A stretch of 63,131 nucleotides of DNA from Streptomyces smyrnaeus (GCF_017676345.1 NZ_JAFFZM010000033.1:1-63131), one strand, 5' to 3'. Counted from the stretch's first letter, positions 17,901 to 27,468 are shown. Notes: generated from the sequence alone by a model not told the origin. Program-made: numbers and translations.

Positions 17901-18550
17901 CCGACGACGCCGACCTGTGTTCCGTCGCCGCACTCTATGCGGCAGACCATCTGGGAAGGCCGAAGGCAACTCTCAGCAACGTGCTGACTGCATTGCTGGC
18001 CACCGAGCACGTGCCCTGTGTCTCGGCGCTGCGGTACAACGAGTCGGGGCTGCGCAAGCGCGCCCAGTGGGAACAAGTCTGGGAACTCCAGCGGAACGAG
18101 GACAGAACAGGCGAGGCCCTTGGAATTCCTGTCCCGCCCAAGTTCACCATGCTGGACTTCCGGAGATCTGCTTACTGGTCACATCGAGGCAGCCTTGACA
18201 TCCCCCGCGAACGTTTCCTGTCCTACCCCGAAGACGCCACCGAAGAGGGCGGTCTACTCCTTGGCTGGTCCGGCTGGAACGAGACGGATCGTGTTCGCGT
18301 CCTACTGGATCTGATCAGTGCGCTCGACCAACGGCCCAACCGGACCGTATACCAGCTCACTCCCCTTCTCGCCGGCCTCCAGGAACTTCTCCCCTGGGTC
18401 CGTCAGTGGGAAGCTCACCATGACACGGGGCTGCATTCCAGTCACGCCGAGGAATTCCAGAACCGTCTGGACGACCTGCGCACCTCTTACGGACTCAGCA
18501 GGCACGACGTGGCGGCCTGGCGGCCACGCAGAGAGTCTTCAACGCCGTGA
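14933..18550 (+). CDS. PglX-like methyltransferase paralogue with altered catalytic motif
   Basis: 1205 aa from a GTG at 14933 that has GAGGAGAGG 8 bases upstream; an ATG at 14900 would add 11 residues but lacks such a site. It is homologous along its length to the second PglX at 23667. SAM-binding motif I is intact (DPICGSG, Asp245-Gly251). Motif IV, normally NPPY in N6-adenine methyltransferases, reads GEPPY (Glu380), so amino-methyl transfer is probably lost. The C-terminal VERPEYKRRWASE block matches the paralogue closely. The frame is full length with no stop or frameshift, suggesting selection for a non-catalytic or altered role. A run of seven G at about 16589-16595 lies within the coding region. 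Confidence 0.85.
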   Translation: MPPTGGADAGTSSLDRAGLISHLRKQVLAMEDDLRERSDNVERFRARLRSTYEQTRASFRTSGTYGAWRRKRITQAAVAWVLGTVFVRFCEDNRLISRPFLAGPGQRLVEAEERHEAYRTQYAKKNDRDWLLEAFTHVARSHKAMARIFDMENSPLGELSPSPEAAAALVAFWRRCRSDGSIRFDFTDPELDTHFLVDLYSSINETARKSYALVQTPEFIADFVLDLTVDPAIAEFGLQGFRSIDPICGSGTFPLGVFRRLLTAWRLKEPETKDHELILRSLESVHGCDLNPLAVSITRFRLLIAAGRESGEKTLDHFPDHTINVAVGDALLEGAGTPRKTPPLFAEMNDHRVGTTGDVDEFSERCSLLSRGSYHAVLGEPPYNTVRDKAMSAAYREAYVSLAGVAPLSGPFIERMFQLAARKAKSQPGGYVGVYTSSSFTRRNFGKKLIEEFFPRVGLTHVIDTSGVFVPSHRTPTLILVGRNDPTMRDLPVRSVLGVHGEPKQPAEPAQGNVWRSILDQVDRPGTTSEWVSVQDEPRQRFYRFPWTLTGGGGADLMDMLSRAPRQLADVLAAPVGVVADPGQQDIFALGQSWFTRHPDSAALARGMVAGNTVRDWRADVATEVLVPYDADGSPLPLDLTTAWGRHLWTMRQVLRAGLGSHQPSRTGHWWAWRRWPRLGIQVPTITLAYVATHNHFALEQDGKVFSRTAPVLRLSSTADEEQYVSLLGILNSSTACFWLKHVNSSTGADGLGIPLPGEEWTRPYTFAAASFPRLPLPASTPLTHARALHSLGRLLDAHTPSAVCTSERPPSREGLDAAKTADEELRQQMTAHQEELDWEVYNSYGLLSAEEHARLTMPPGSALPPLRPGERAFEIVHARKVLAGEAAESWFTRNSTTPLTEIPPHWPATYRKVVRARIGAIESHSAIALVERPEYKRRWASETWESREEQALRSWLLDRCEDERLWFDRRHGAVRPRPQTADQLAQKLADDADLCSVAALYAADHLGRPKATLSNVLTALLATEHVPCVSALRYNESGLRKRAQWEQVWELQRNEDRTGEALGIPVPPKFTMLDFRRSAYWSHRGSLDIPRERFLSYPEDATEEGGLLLGWSGWNETDRVRVLLDLISALDQRPNRTVYQLTPLLAGLQELLPWVRQWEAHHDTGLHSSHAEEFQNRLDDLRTSYGLSRHDVAAWRPRRESSTP

Positions 18551-18819
18551 CACAAGAGCGTCGTTTCACCCGGCGACGTCGTGGACGGTCGGCTCTATCT
18601 CCGGGTTCCTTACGACGAGAGGTACGAGGCAAGGCAACAGCTCCGCGCACAATGGGACGCATCCATCTGCCTCTGGTATGTCGACGCGGAATGGGTCACC
18701 CGTGAGCGGGGCAGTCGGTGGCTCCCCTGAGCCGGCTGCCCCTGCTGGGCCCCAGTTCCGGCCGCATACCGCGACGCCCCCGGCCCGGCCTCGCAACCAT
18801 TACGATCTGAGCCGGGGAT
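18551..18819. promoter_or_regulatory. pglW upstream region with shared AACCRTTACGATC motif
   Basis: 269 bases between the first pglX paralogue and pglW. At 18795-18807 it contains AACCATTACGATC, ending 12 bases before the pglW ATG. The same sequence with one change (AACCGTTACGATC) occurs upstream of pglY at 30100-30112. TACGAT could be a -10 element, which would give a very short leader for pglW. No clear -35 is visible. Confidence 0.4.
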
Positions 18820-21800
18820 ATGGCTGCCGAGCAGCCGAAATCAGCACAGATCGGCACAGATACGAAGCGGGGATGGCGCATGCGGGAGGGCCGGTGGGTC
18901 ACGGTCACCGAATCCGAGTTCCAGCACGAGCGCCGGGGGCTGGAGACCATCAGGGAGAAGCTCCCCGACAACGACCCGTGGCGGGCCTGGTCGAACTTCA
19001 CCTTCACCGCCCACAGCGGCCATGTCCGGGAAGTGGATCTCCTCGTGGTCGCCCCGGGCGGGGTCTATCTGATCGAGCTGAAGGACTGGCACGGCTCGCT
19101 CGAGTCCCGTAACGGCACCTGGCTTCAGACGCAGCCCAGCGGACGGCAGGTCACGCACGGCAACCCGCTTCACCTGGCCAACAAGAAGGCCAAGGAACTC
19201 GCGGCCCTTCTCGCACAGGAAGGCGAGCGGGTGTGGGTGTCGGAAGCGGTCTGCTTCACCGACTCCTCGCTGAAGAACCGGCTGCCCGCCCACGACCAGC
19301 ACGGCCTCCACACCGTCCACCAGCTCGCCCGGATGCTGGCGGAGCCCCCGCACGACGAGCGCCGTCGCATCGACAGGTCGCGGTCGCGCCGGATCAAGTC
19401 GGCCCTGGAGCGAGTGGGTATCGCGCGCAGCGACGCCGAGTACAAGGTCGGCCCCTATCTGCTGCACCGGAAGTCGTTCGACTCGGGACCGACCTGGGCG
19501 GACTATCTGGCCCGGCACAGCGAGCTGCCGGAGGCCGCCCGGGTCCGCGTCTACCTGCGGGAGCGCGGCTCCGACGCCGAGCTGCGGGCCTCGGTCGAGC
19601 GGGCAGCGCGGCGCGAGGCCGCGGTGCTGAGGCGCTTCCGGCACCCCGGTGTCGTCCAGCTAAAGCAGTACGACCCGTCCGGGCACTCGGCAGGACCTGC
19701 GTTGATCTTCGACTTCGATCCGCGGACGCTGCGCCTCGACGAGTATCTGGCGCAGTACGGCGAGAAGCTGGACATCCTCAGCCGCATGGCACTGGTCCGG
19801 CAGCTCGCCGAGACCGTGCGTTCAGCGCACGGCCGCCGGATCTACCACCGCACCCTCGCGGCCCGCGCCATCCATGTGATGCCCCGCCCCCGAGGCCGGG
19901 CGGCGGGCACGGACGGAAACGGGAACGGAAAGGGGAACGGGAACGGGCACAGCGAGGAGGCGGCCTGGCTCAACCCGTATCTGCAGATCTCGGACTGGCA
20001 GGTCGCCGTCCAGCGCGGCCCGGGCTCCGGCGCACCGAGCGGCGGTGAGCGGTTCGCACCCACCACGCTCTCGCGCGCGGGCGCCCATCTCGCGGAGGGC
20101 GCGGACCCGTATCTCGCCCCCGAACTGACTGCCCTGAAGGCCGACCCCGTCGCACTGGACATCTACGGTCTCGGCGTCCTCACCTATCTGCTGGCCACCG
20201 GCAAGGCCCCGGCCGCCAGCCAAGCCGAACTGCTGGCCCGTTACGAGGCGGGCGAGGGTCTGCGGCCGAGTGCCGTGGTCGACGGCCTCTCGGAGTACAT
20301 CGACGAGCTGGTGCAGGCGGCCACCGCCTACCACGTCGACGACCGCCTGGACTCGGTGGACGACTTCCTGGAAATGCTGGAGGTCGTCGAGGCGGTACTA
20401 ACCGAACCCGCCCCCGCGGAACCCGTACGGCCGGCCGAGCCCGAGAAGGACCCGCTCGAAGCAGTCGCGGGCGATGTGCTGGCAGGCCGCTGGGAGGTAC
20501 GGCGCCGCCTCGGTACGGGGTCGACCAGCCGCGCCTTCCTCGTACGGGACCTGCGGGCGGGCCCTGACGTGCGTTTCTCCAAGACCCTCGCGGTGCTGAA
20601 GGTCGCCAACTCGGACAGCAAAGTCGAAATGCTCACCCGCGAGGCCGAGATCATGGGACGCCTGCGCCCCGACTCGCGGATCATCCGCCTCGTCGAGCCG
20701 GAGCCGCAGCGCATCGGCCCCCGCACCGTCCTGGTCATGGAGTACGTCGGGAACGAGCGCGAGGCCGACGGCGAACCGGCCGCGCCTGGCGAGCACAGGA
20801 GCAGGCGGCGCGAGGAGACCGTCGCCCGCCAGCTCCGGGAGTTCGGCCGGCTGTCCGTGGACCAGCTCGAGGCGTACGGCGACTATCTGTTCGGCGCGGT
20901 GGACTTCCTCGAGGGCGAGGGCGTGTGGCACCGGGACATCAAGCCTGACAACATCGCGATCCGTATCCGCCCGAACCGCACCCGCGAGCTGGTGCTCATC
21001 GACTTCTCGCTGGCCGGTTACCCAGTGCAGGAGACCAGTGCCGGGACGGAGGGCTATCTGGACCCGTTCATCGGCACCCTCACCGAGCGCTCGGTCTACG
21101 ACGGACACGCCGAGCGGTACGCCCTGGCCGTCACCCTGCACGAGATGGCCTCGCGCGAACTTCCCGTCTGGGGCGACGGCAGGGTCTCGCCGCGCCAGAC
21201 CGACCCCGAGAAGGAGCCGTATCCGAAGATCGCGGCCGATGCCTTCGACCCGGCGGTACGCGACGGCCTCGTCGAGTTCTTCCGCAAGGCCCTGCACCGC
21301 GACGCGGCTCAGCGCTTTCCCGATCTCAAGCCGATGCGGGACGCCTGGAAGAAGATCTTCCTGGCCATGGACGAGGCGAAGCCCTCGTCGCGCCGCTCCC
21401 GTCAGCCCGCTGCCGCGCCGGGCGGCGCGGGCAGCACCGGGCAGGCGCCGGCCGAGGCCCGGGAAGCTCCGATCCCGGCCGCCGAGGAGGAGAGCGCCGA
21501 GCAGCAGCGCGACCGGCTGGCGGCCGAGGCCGATCGCTCGACCCCCATCTCGGCCTCCGGCCTCAGCCCCGCCGCCCAGTCCTTCGTCTACGGGCTGCAC
21601 GTCAACGACGTCGGTGGGCTGCTCGACTACAGCCGCCATCAGCTCGTCAACGCACCCGGCCTGGGCGCCAAGACCCGTAAGGAAGTCCTCCGGCGTATCA
21701 AGGAGTGGCGGCAGCGGCTCGCCGAGCAGCCCGCCGCCCCGCTCACCCCCGAGGGACGCAAGGCCGCGAAGGAGGAGCTGTCGGTCGCGGAGGAGGCGCT

Positions 21801-23592
21801 CGCGACCGCGATGGCGGAAAACGGCGACGCGGAAGGCCTGCCCGAACGCGCCCTGCGCAGGGTCACCCTGGACACGCTCGCGACCATCTTCGTACCGGAG
21901 CTGAAGAAGGACGGGGCGAACCGCAACGAGTGCGAGATGGTGCGGCTGCTGCTCCGGCTCCCCGATGAGCGGGGCGCCCTGCCCGACATCGGCGTCTGGC
22001 CCAAGCAGAAGGACGTGGCGAGAGCGCTGGGGCTGTCGGCGGGCCGTATCCCGCAGATGCTGAAGACTCAGCGCACCCGGTGGAAGAAGCACCCGGCGGT
22101 GCAGGTGCTGCGTGCCGAGATCCTCAGCCTGCTGCGGAATCTGGGCCGGGTCGCCTCCGCGGCCGAGATCGCCGATGCCCTGGCGGTACGGCGCGGCACC
22201 CAGCTCCCCAAGCGCGAGCAGCGCCGGGCGCTGGCTCTGGCCGCCGTACGCGCGGTGGTCGAGGTCGAGCAACTCGTACCGGACGAGGCCGAGTTCCAGC
22301 ACGCGCCGAACCGTGACGCGGCCGACGAGGGCATGGGGGCGGGGCTCCTGGCTCTCGAGGTCGGGCCCGACGACGCGCCGGACACCCCGTCCGGGCCGGG
22401 TCTGCTCCACTACGCCCAGAAGCTGGGCAGGGTCGCCGACCGGCTGGCGAAGCTCGACACCCTGCCGACCGCGGCCACGGTGCTGGCCGAGCTGGGTGCC
22501 ATCACGCCTCCGAGCACGGCCGTGGAGTGGGACGAGCGGCGTATCGTCGAGATCGCCGCGGCCGCCTCGCGCCGGGCCGCCGCGACGCCCCGTCTGGAGA
22601 TCTACCCCCGCGATCTGCCACTGGTGCGGGCGCTGCGTCTCACCCAGGCCGGCCTGGTGCCGCGCATCCCCGGCATGCCGGACGAGCGGCAGCCGGGGCT
22701 GACGCCCAAGGACATCCACGAACGGGTACGGGCACGCTTCCCCGAGCTGCTGAACGAAGGGGGCGGTCACGCGCTGCCGACGGACGGGCCGCTGACGCGG
22801 GCGCTGCGGGACGCCGGGTTCGACCTGGAGCTGAAGACCCGCGAGGGCCATGGGACTCTGCGCTACATCCCGCGCCAGCGGGACGGCGGCACCTCCTATC
22901 TGTCATCCGACGCCGCCCGCCAGGCAACCGGACTCCTCATCGCCCACCGCTACTCCGACGACCCGCAGCTCGCGGGCGCGGCGGTGGCAGAGGAACGGCT
23001 GCTGGCCTCAGCCCACCGGGACGGCTTCCGGGTGCTGACGGTACGGACAGGGCTGGCGAGCCACGCGGTGCGCGAGCTGACGACTGACCGCTTCGGTGCG
23101 GAAGTCGTCTCGGTGACCGACCTCTTCCTGCAAGCCCTGCACGAGCAGGTGGACCCGAGGCCAAAGCCGACGTGGGAGACGATCCTGCGCGCGGACGCGG
23201 CAGAGCCGGGTTCGAGGGCGGCGATGCGATTCGGTGAGTACGCGCGGACGAGTTGGGGTGCGGTGGAGCCCCGGCTGAGGGAGCTGGTGTCGCGGACGCG
23301 AGGGACGTCTGCTTCCCCTGTGCTGCTGACGGACGCGGGGGCGTTCGCACGGTACGACGCGATGGCGGTCCTGGAACGGCTCGCCGACGCGGCGCGGGAC
23401 GGGGGGCGCGGACTGTGGCTGCTGTGCCCGCAGAGCGACCCGGCGCGACCGCCGAGACTGGGCTCGGTGGCTGTGCCGTACCAGTCCGGGCTGGGAGAAT
23501 GGGTCGAGCTGCCCGAGTCGTGGGTGGCCAACGCGCACCGGGCCGAGTCGTCGGCGACGGGTGCGGGTGCGGGTTTGCCGGGGGACGACTAG
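18820..23592 (+). CDS. pglW: PglW, BREX type 2 serine/threonine protein kinase with NERD domain
   Basis: 1590 aa, large as expected for PglW. An N-terminal NERD (nuclease-related) domain shows Glu71, Asp73 and the ELK pair Glu86/Lys88. Residues about 190-510 form a degenerate kinase (YHRTLAAR in place of HRD). A second kinase domain follows with Lys594 in VLKVAN, HRDIKPDN (Asp706) and DFS (Asp728) for DFG, so it is probably active. The remainder includes helix-hairpin-helix-like (APGLGAKTRKEVLRRIKEW) and sigma-like segments. A Gly-Asn-rich linker lies near residues 365-377. PglW is an autophosphorylating kinase required for phage growth limitation in S. coelicolor. It precedes pglX by 74 bases in the same orientation. 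Confidence 0.95.
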   Translation: MAAEQPKSAQIGTDTKRGWRMREGRWVTVTESEFQHERRGLETIREKLPDNDPWRAWSNFTFTAHSGHVREVDLLVVAPGGVYLIELKDWHGSLESRNGTWLQTQPSGRQVTHGNPLHLANKKAKELAALLAQEGERVWVSEAVCFTDSSLKNRLPAHDQHGLHTVHQLARMLAEPPHDERRRIDRSRSRRIKSALERVGIARSDAEYKVGPYLLHRKSFDSGPTWADYLARHSELPEAARVRVYLRERGSDAELRASVERAARREAAVLRRFRHPGVVQLKQYDPSGHSAGPALIFDFDPRTLRLDEYLAQYGEKLDILSRMALVRQLAETVRSAHGRRIYHRTLAARAIHVMPRPRGRAAGTDGNGNGKGNGNGHSEEAAWLNPYLQISDWQVAVQRGPGSGAPSGGERFAPTTLSRAGAHLAEGADPYLAPELTALKADPVALDIYGLGVLTYLLATGKAPAASQAELLARYEAGEGLRPSAVVDGLSEYIDELVQAATAYHVDDRLDSVDDFLEMLEVVEAVLTEPAPAEPVRPAEPEKDPLEAVAGDVLAGRWEVRRRLGTGSTSRAFLVRDLRAGPDVRFSKTLAVLKVANSDSKVEMLTREAEIMGRLRPDSRIIRLVEPEPQRIGPRTVLVMEYVGNEREADGEPAAPGEHRSRRREETVARQLREFGRLSVDQLEAYGDYLFGAVDFLEGEGVWHRDIKPDNIAIRIRPNRTRELVLIDFSLAGYPVQETSAGTEGYLDPFIGTLTERSVYDGHAERYALAVTLHEMASRELPVWGDGRVSPRQTDPEKEPYPKIAADAFDPAVRDGLVEFFRKALHRDAAQRFPDLKPMRDAWKKIFLAMDEAKPSSRRSRQPAAAPGGAGSTGQAPAEAREAPIPAAEEESAEQQRDRLAAEADRSTPISASGLSPAAQSFVYGLHVNDVGGLLDYSRHQLVNAPGLGAKTRKEVLRRIKEWRQRLAEQPAAPLTPEGRKAAKEELSVAEEALATAMAENGDAEGLPERALRRVTLDTLATIFVPELKKDGANRNECEMVRLLLRLPDERGALPDIGVWPKQKDVARALGLSAGRIPQMLKTQRTRWKKHPAVQVLRAEILSLLRNLGRVASAAEIADALAVRRGTQLPKREQRRALALAAVRAVVEVEQLVPDEAEFQHAPNRDAADEGMGAGLLALEVGPDDAPDTPSGPGLLHYAQKLGRVADRLAKLDTLPTAATVLAELGAITPPSTAVEWDERRIVEIAAAASRRAAATPRLEIYPRDLPLVRALRLTQAGLVPRIPGMPDERQPGLTPKDIHERVRARFPELLNEGGGHALPTDGPLTRALRDAGFDLELKTREGHGTLRYIPRQRDGGTSYLSSDAARQATGLLIAHRYSDDPQLAGAAVAEERLLASAHRDGFRVLTVRTGLASHAVRELTTDRFGAEVVSVTDLFLQALHEQVDPRPKPTWETILRADAAEPGSRAAMRFGEYARTSWGAVEPRLRELVSRTRGTSASPVLLTDAGAFARYDAMAVLERLADAARDGGRGLWLLCPQSDPARPPRLGSVAVPYQSGLGEWVELPESWVANAHRAESSATGAGAGLPGDD

Positions 23593-23666
23593 CGGCGGGA
23601 CGGGAGCCGCCGGGGCAGTGGCAATGGGCATTTGGGGACAACGGGGCACATGGGAGATGTGACGAC

Positions 23667-26600
23667 GTGATTGACGCTGCCGCGCTGCGGAACGATCTGA
23701 TCAAGCAGGTCAAGGCGATCGAGGTGGATCTCGCCAAACAGGTCAAGGACGGGGAGTCGATCCTCAAACCGCTGCGGCAGGAGTTCGAGAAGGCGAGCAA
23801 GGCGGATCCGGCGACTCCGAGGTGGAGTGCCTGGCTGGACGCGCGGTTGGGTTCGGGGGCGGCTGAGGGTGAGTTGTCGGCGGACCGCGTGGAGCGGGTG
23901 CGGGCGGCGGACTCGGTCGCGGGCCGGCTGCGTGCGGAGTACGACGAGGCACGCAAGCTGGGGCGTACGGCGGCGACGTGGAACGCGTGGCTGGACGAAC
24001 GGGTCACGCAGGTCGCGGTGGCGTGGGTACTGGGCACGGTGTTCGTCCGCTTCTGCGAGGACAACCGGCTGATCGCCGAGCCGTATCTGACGGGACCGGA
24101 CGCGGAGCGCCGGGACCTGGCGGAGGCCCGGTACGCGCAGTACGTGGAGGAGGACCCGGACCCGACGTACCGGGGCTGGCTGGAGCGGGCCTTCGAGGAA
24201 CTCGGCGCGGGCCAGGCGGGGAAACTGCTCTTCGACAAGCGGCGCAATCCCCTGTACCAGATCCCGTTGTCGCACGACGCGGCTCGGTCGCTGGTGGAGT
24301 TCTGGCGCGAGCGCGGCGAGGGGGGCGAGGGCGAGGATGCGGACCGGCTGGTCCATGACTTCACCGATCCGCTGGACGAGAACGACCCCACGAAGGGATG
24401 GGACACCCGCTTCCTGGGCGACCTGTACCAGTGGCTTTCGGAGTCAGCACGCGAAACCTATGCTCTGCTTCAGACGCCGGAGTTCGTTGAAGAGTTCATC
24501 CTCGACCGGACAATGGACCCGGTGGTGCGGGAGTTGGGCGGCAAGTTCGGCGAACTGAAGATGATCGACCCGACGTGCGGCTCGGGCCACTTTGTGCTGG
24601 GCGCGTTTCGGAGGATGGTGCGGCTCTTCGCCGAGCGGGAGCCGGGGCGGGACGTGCACGAGCGAGTGCGGGACGCGCTGAATGCGGTTCACGGGGTAGA
24701 CATCAACCCCTTCGCAGTAGCCATCGCACGATTTCGTCTACTCATGGCTGGTATGGCCGCCGGGAATGTACGGACATTCGCCGAAGCCAATATGTACGAC
24801 TGGCCAATTCATTTGGCAGTCGGTGACGCGCTCATCCAGGACCGTCAGCTCGAACTTGAGCTCATCGGCGAGACATCAGGAAAACGCGTTGTCGACTTTT
24901 CCTATGCCACCGAAGACGTTCAAGAATACCCACATATTCTTGAACGCGGACGCTACGACGTGGTAGTGGGAAACCCGCCCTACATCCAAGTCACAGATTC
25001 ATGCCTGAACTCACTTTACCGGGAACTATATGCGTCCTGCGCGGGAACGTACGCACTATCGGTTCCATTTGCCGAACGTTTTTTCCAGCTAGGAAAATCG
25101 GGCACCCCGGACGGGCGCGGATACGGCATGGTCGGTCAGATCACGTCGAATTCATTCATGAAGCGCGAATTCGGGACCAAGCTGATCGAAGAGTATTTTG
25201 CACACAAGATCGAATTGACGGAGGTAATTGACAGTTCCGGAGCCTACATCCCCGGGCACGGAACCCCAACGGTGATCCTGATCGGTCGGAGGCGCTCTGG
25301 AGCCACACGCACCGGGAGTATTCGAACCGTACGCAGCATTCAGAGTGAGCCCAGTACGCCTCAGAAGGGTGAGGATGGCCTGGTTTGGAATGCAATCGTC
25401 GAGCAAATCGACAGGCCAGGATCTATGAGCCAGTGGGTTTCAGTGGACGACCTTGCGCGCGACCGGTACTTCGGTAAGCAGCCGTGGATCTTGGCAGATG
25501 GCGGACTTGAAATGACAGAGCAGCTGAACAGCGCATCAAATCAGCGACTACATCAAGTGGTAGACGGCATCGGACGCACAACGAAGTCCGGTGCGGACGA
25601 CATCTTCTTTTTGCCTGACATCTCCACGGCCAAACGTAAAAATTTGGGAAATGCAGTCCGCAGTCTAATTACCGGAGCATGCGTTCGCGATTTCGAAATC
25701 ACTGACGTAGTAACACTCTGCAATCCTTATTCTGACATCACAAACGAAACGGCGGTACCAGATACCTCCCCGCTCGTCTCCCGTCACCTATGGCCCGCAC
25801 GTTCAATCCTGCGAAAGCGGAAACTCTTTGGAAAAACAATTACTGCTCACGGGCGCCCTTGGTATGCACACCTGGAAAATTACCCCAAGAAGCTGGTAGA
25901 TCCGACGGGCATTACGTTTCCCTTCGTTGCCACCCACAACCATTTTGTCTTGGATCGCAAAGCACGGCTTTTCGGAAGCACTGCTCCGGTGATCAAATTG
26001 CCGAGGGAGTCGAGCGAGGATGACTTTCTCAATTTGCTTGGACTACTGAATAGTTCCACAGCATGCTTTTGGCTTAAGCAAGTAAGTCACAACAAAGGGC
26101 GACCTGGCGCTGAGCAGGCTGGAGCTGATGAGCCCTGGGAGCATCGTTTTGAGTTCACGGGAACAAAGCTCGGAGATTTCCCCCTTCCCGCCTCTTACCC
26201 CACCGAACTAGCGATTGAAATAGATTCATTTGCTCAACGCTTGACTGCCATCAGTCCTGCCGCTTTGATCGCACCCGACAGGCCTACAGTAACTGCGGAT
26301 GCGCTCCGCACAGCCAAGACTGAATGGACACGCGCCCGCCGCACTTTGGTCGCTCTTCAAGAAGAGCTGGACTGGAGCATCTATGCCACCTATAGCCTCA
26401 CCAAGGATGAGCTTGTCGCGCCTCGCCTCGAGATGCCGGATATAGACCCTGCTGAACGGGCATTTGCGATCGTCCTGGCTCGCAGAGCGGCACGAGGCGA
26501 AGTCAGCACGTCGTGGTTTAGTCACCACAACCACCGGCTCACGCCCATCACCGAACTCCCCGATCACTGGTCCGACGCCTACAAGGCCGTAGTCCAAAAG

Positions 26601-27464
26601 CGCATCGAAACCATCGAGACCTCCCGCGCCATTGGCATGGTGGAGCGCCCCGAGTACAAGCGTCGCTGGGCGACCGAGGGGTGGGATGTCCTCCAAGAGC
26701 GCGCGCTCAAGTCATGGTTGCTGGACCGGATGGAGAAGCGTGAGCTGTGGTTCTCGGACGGCCAGCCGACCATCCTCACCCGCGACCAGCTCACCACCGC
26801 CCTCTCTCTCGATGAGGACTTCGTGTCCGTCGCGGAGCTGTACGCCCCGCGTACAGAACTGGCAACCGTCGTCGCCGACCTCCTCGCCGAGGAGCACGTG
26901 CCGTTCCTCCCCGCGCTCCGTTACAAGCCCAGCGGCCTGAAGAAGCGCGAGGACTGGGAGTACGTCTGGAATCTCCAGCGCAAGGAGGATGCCGCTCCGG
27001 ACGAGCCCGCCAAGCGGAAGATCCGGGACACCATCCCCGTGCCGCCGAAGTACACCTCAGCCGACTTCCTCAAGCCCTCCTACTGGCGGGCCCGGGGCAA
27101 GCTGGACGTACCCAAGGAGCGGTTCATCTCGTATGCGACCGGGGCGATCTCGGGAACGCCGAAGCTGTTCGGCTGGGCGGGCTGGGACCACCGGGAGCAG
27201 GCTCAGGCGCTCGCCACGTACTTCACCAACCATGAGGGGCTGTCCTCTGAGGAGATGACGCCACTCCTCGCGGGTCTGCTCGAACTTCAGCCCTGGCTCG
27301 ACCAGTGGCACGACGAGTTCGACCCGCTCTACGGGAGTTCCCCTGCGGCCTTCTTCGCGGGCTATCGCGCGACCCAGCAAGGTGAACACGGCCTGACCGA
27401 CGACGATTTGCGGGCCTGGCGGCCCGCCCCGGCCACTCGGGGCCGGCGCTCGGCCAAGAGCTGA
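23667..27464 (+). CDS. pglX: PglX, BREX type 2 N6-adenine DNA methyltransferase
   Basis: 1265 aa from a GTG at 23667. Motif I DPTCGSGHF (Asp301) and motif IV NPPYIQ (Asn436) are intact, so it should be an active SAM-dependent adenine methyltransferase. The N-terminal helical region has the QVAVAWVLGTVFVRFCEDNRLI block shared with the paralogue at 14933. From about 24690 to 26520 the gene is visibly less G/C-rich at third positions than its two ends; this covers the catalytic core and probable target recognition region. In the Pgl model PglX methylates phage DNA in the first infection cycle, and its toxicity is balanced by PglZ. The gene is downstream of pglW and ends 4 bases from a convergent gene. 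Confidence 0.95.
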   Translation: MIDAAALRNDLIKQVKAIEVDLAKQVKDGESILKPLRQEFEKASKADPATPRWSAWLDARLGSGAAEGELSADRVERVRAADSVAGRLRAEYDEARKLGRTAATWNAWLDERVTQVAVAWVLGTVFVRFCEDNRLIAEPYLTGPDAERRDLAEARYAQYVEEDPDPTYRGWLERAFEELGAGQAGKLLFDKRRNPLYQIPLSHDAARSLVEFWRERGEGGEGEDADRLVHDFTDPLDENDPTKGWDTRFLGDLYQWLSESARETYALLQTPEFVEEFILDRTMDPVVRELGGKFGELKMIDPTCGSGHFVLGAFRRMVRLFAEREPGRDVHERVRDALNAVHGVDINPFAVAIARFRLLMAGMAAGNVRTFAEANMYDWPIHLAVGDALIQDRQLELELIGETSGKRVVDFSYATEDVQEYPHILERGRYDVVVGNPPYIQVTDSCLNSLYRELYASCAGTYALSVPFAERFFQLGKSGTPDGRGYGMVGQITSNSFMKREFGTKLIEEYFAHKIELTEVIDSSGAYIPGHGTPTVILIGRRRSGATRTGSIRTVRSIQSEPSTPQKGEDGLVWNAIVEQIDRPGSMSQWVSVDDLARDRYFGKQPWILADGGLEMTEQLNSASNQRLHQVVDGIGRTTKSGADDIFFLPDISTAKRKNLGNAVRSLITGACVRDFEITDVVTLCNPYSDITNETAVPDTSPLVSRHLWPARSILRKRKLFGKTITAHGRPWYAHLENYPKKLVDPTGITFPFVATHNHFVLDRKARLFGSTAPVIKLPRESSEDDFLNLLGLLNSSTACFWLKQVSHNKGRPGAEQAGADEPWEHRFEFTGTKLGDFPLPASYPTELAIEIDSFAQRLTAISPAALIAPDRPTVTADALRTAKTEWTRARRTLVALQEELDWSIYATYSLTKDELVAPRLEMPDIDPAERAFAIVLARRAARGEVSTSWFSHHNHRLTPITELPDHWSDAYKAVVQKRIETIETSRAIGMVERPEYKRRWATEGWDVLQERALKSWLLDRMEKRELWFSDGQPTILTRDQLTTALSLDEDFVSVAELYAPRTELATVVADLLAEEHVPFLPALRYKPSGLKKREDWEYVWNLQRKEDAAPDEPAKRKIRDTIPVPPKYTSADFLKPSYWRARGKLDVPKERFISYATGAISGTPKLFGWAGWDHREQAQALATYFTNHEGLSSEEMTPLLAGLLELQPWLDQWHDEFDPLYGSSPAAFFAGYRATQQGEHGLTDDDLRAWRPAPATRGRRSAKS

Positions 27465-27468
27465 GCAG

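Noticed and set aside
19916..19950. Short GGGAAC-type repeats in pglW
   Set aside because: They encode a Gly-Asn-Lys linker between domains; too short and imperfect for a functional DNA repeat.
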